Position numbers and translations under genes: made by a program. A model generated the notes under the pieces. It did no database searches and was not told the DNA's origin. It worked only from the letters and a program-made list of their open reading frames with translations. Shown here one piece after another: positions 63,815 through 64,000 of a stretch of 64,000 nucleotides of DNA. Positions within the stretch are counted from its first letter, which is position 1; each line of letters starts with the position of its first letter. The stretch is from Sphaerosporella brunnea. Lineage: Eukaryota; Ascomycota; Pezizomycetes; Pezizales; Pyronemataceae. Location of the stretch: NCBI GenBank assembly GCA_008704415.1, contig VXIS01000049.1, positions 143,348 to 207,347 on the forward strand. Direction: 5' to 3'.

Positions 63815-64000
63815 GTGGCGCGGCGCATCGCGACCACGTGATTGCTATGATAGGTCTTCGCTTCCGCTTTGTTGTTCGTTTTCCTTTCCTCTTTACTGAA
63901 CCTTCGTATGTCAATCTGAGTACCTTCCTTCCAATCTGAATCCTGACCGTGCGCGTCGCGCCTCTCGTCCTGCCTCTGGATCCTGTCCCGGTCCCTCGTT
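63815..64000. other. no gene recognised
   Basis: Contains an inverted CCACGTG pair at 63812-63841. Nothing else seen before the window edge. Confidence 0.5.

Noticed and set aside
1..64000. CRISPR array or bacterial operon
   Set aside because: No evenly spaced identical repeats with unique spacers; introns, LTRs and FunK1 show a eukaryotic fungus.

Overview
The window looks like a repeat-dominated stretch of a filamentous basidiomycete genome, most likely an Agaricomycete. The evidence is a FunK1-type protein kinase (a family expanded in mushroom-forming fungi), short 52-61 nt GT..AG introns with CTGAC/CTGAT-type branch sites, and a mobile-element set typical of these genomes: Ty1/copia, Ty3/gypsy chromovirus, Tad1-like LINEs with RNase H, hAT elements and a Tc1/mariner-type MITE. 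All calls come from reading the sequence; no database search was run.

Layout. 1-6.2 kb: decayed sequence with a hAT relic and one broken reading frame. 6.3-8.4 kb: FunK1 kinase (minus), with a 1.0-kb inverted-repeat element just upstream. 10.3-12.9 kb: 5'-truncated LINE, hAT relic and a retroposon tail. 13-21.6 kb: GC-rich sequence with no convincing gene, carrying a 490-bp hAT MITE. 21.66-26.52 kb: a complete, very young copia element with one difference between its LTRs. 29.7-33 kb: LINE 3' end, internally deleted hAT, and one copy (C) of a local gene family. 37.2-38.2 kb: an unknown gene. 39.8-41.1 kb: two solo or partial copia LTRs around a small Cys/His-rich spliced ORF. 45.5-47.1 kb: hAT MITE next to a hAT pseudogene. 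48.9-58.1 kb: family copies B and A in tandem, with a mariner-like MITE downstream and a full-length 6.6-kb LINE inserted in exon 1 of copy A. 59.4-61.1 kb: two related spliced genes. 61.6-63.8 kb: LINE 3' end, hAT fragment and chromovirus 3' end.

The most interesting point is the copia element. Its gag and pol lie in one frame separated by a single TGA, followed directly by CGG and, after a 7-nt spacer, a perfect 10-bp stem. That is the layout of a type II stop-codon readthrough signal in an otherwise intact element. The LINE carries a TAATG overlap of ORF1 stop and ORF2 start, suggesting coupled termination-reinitiation. Target-site duplications could be read directly for two truncated LINE copies, the full-length LINE, the copia element, two hAT MITEs and the mariner-like MITE, so their ends are placed to the base. 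A three-copy gene family (conserved N-terminus, 53-nt intron, short C-terminal module, palindromic promoter) is present only as broken copies here; I do not recognise it.
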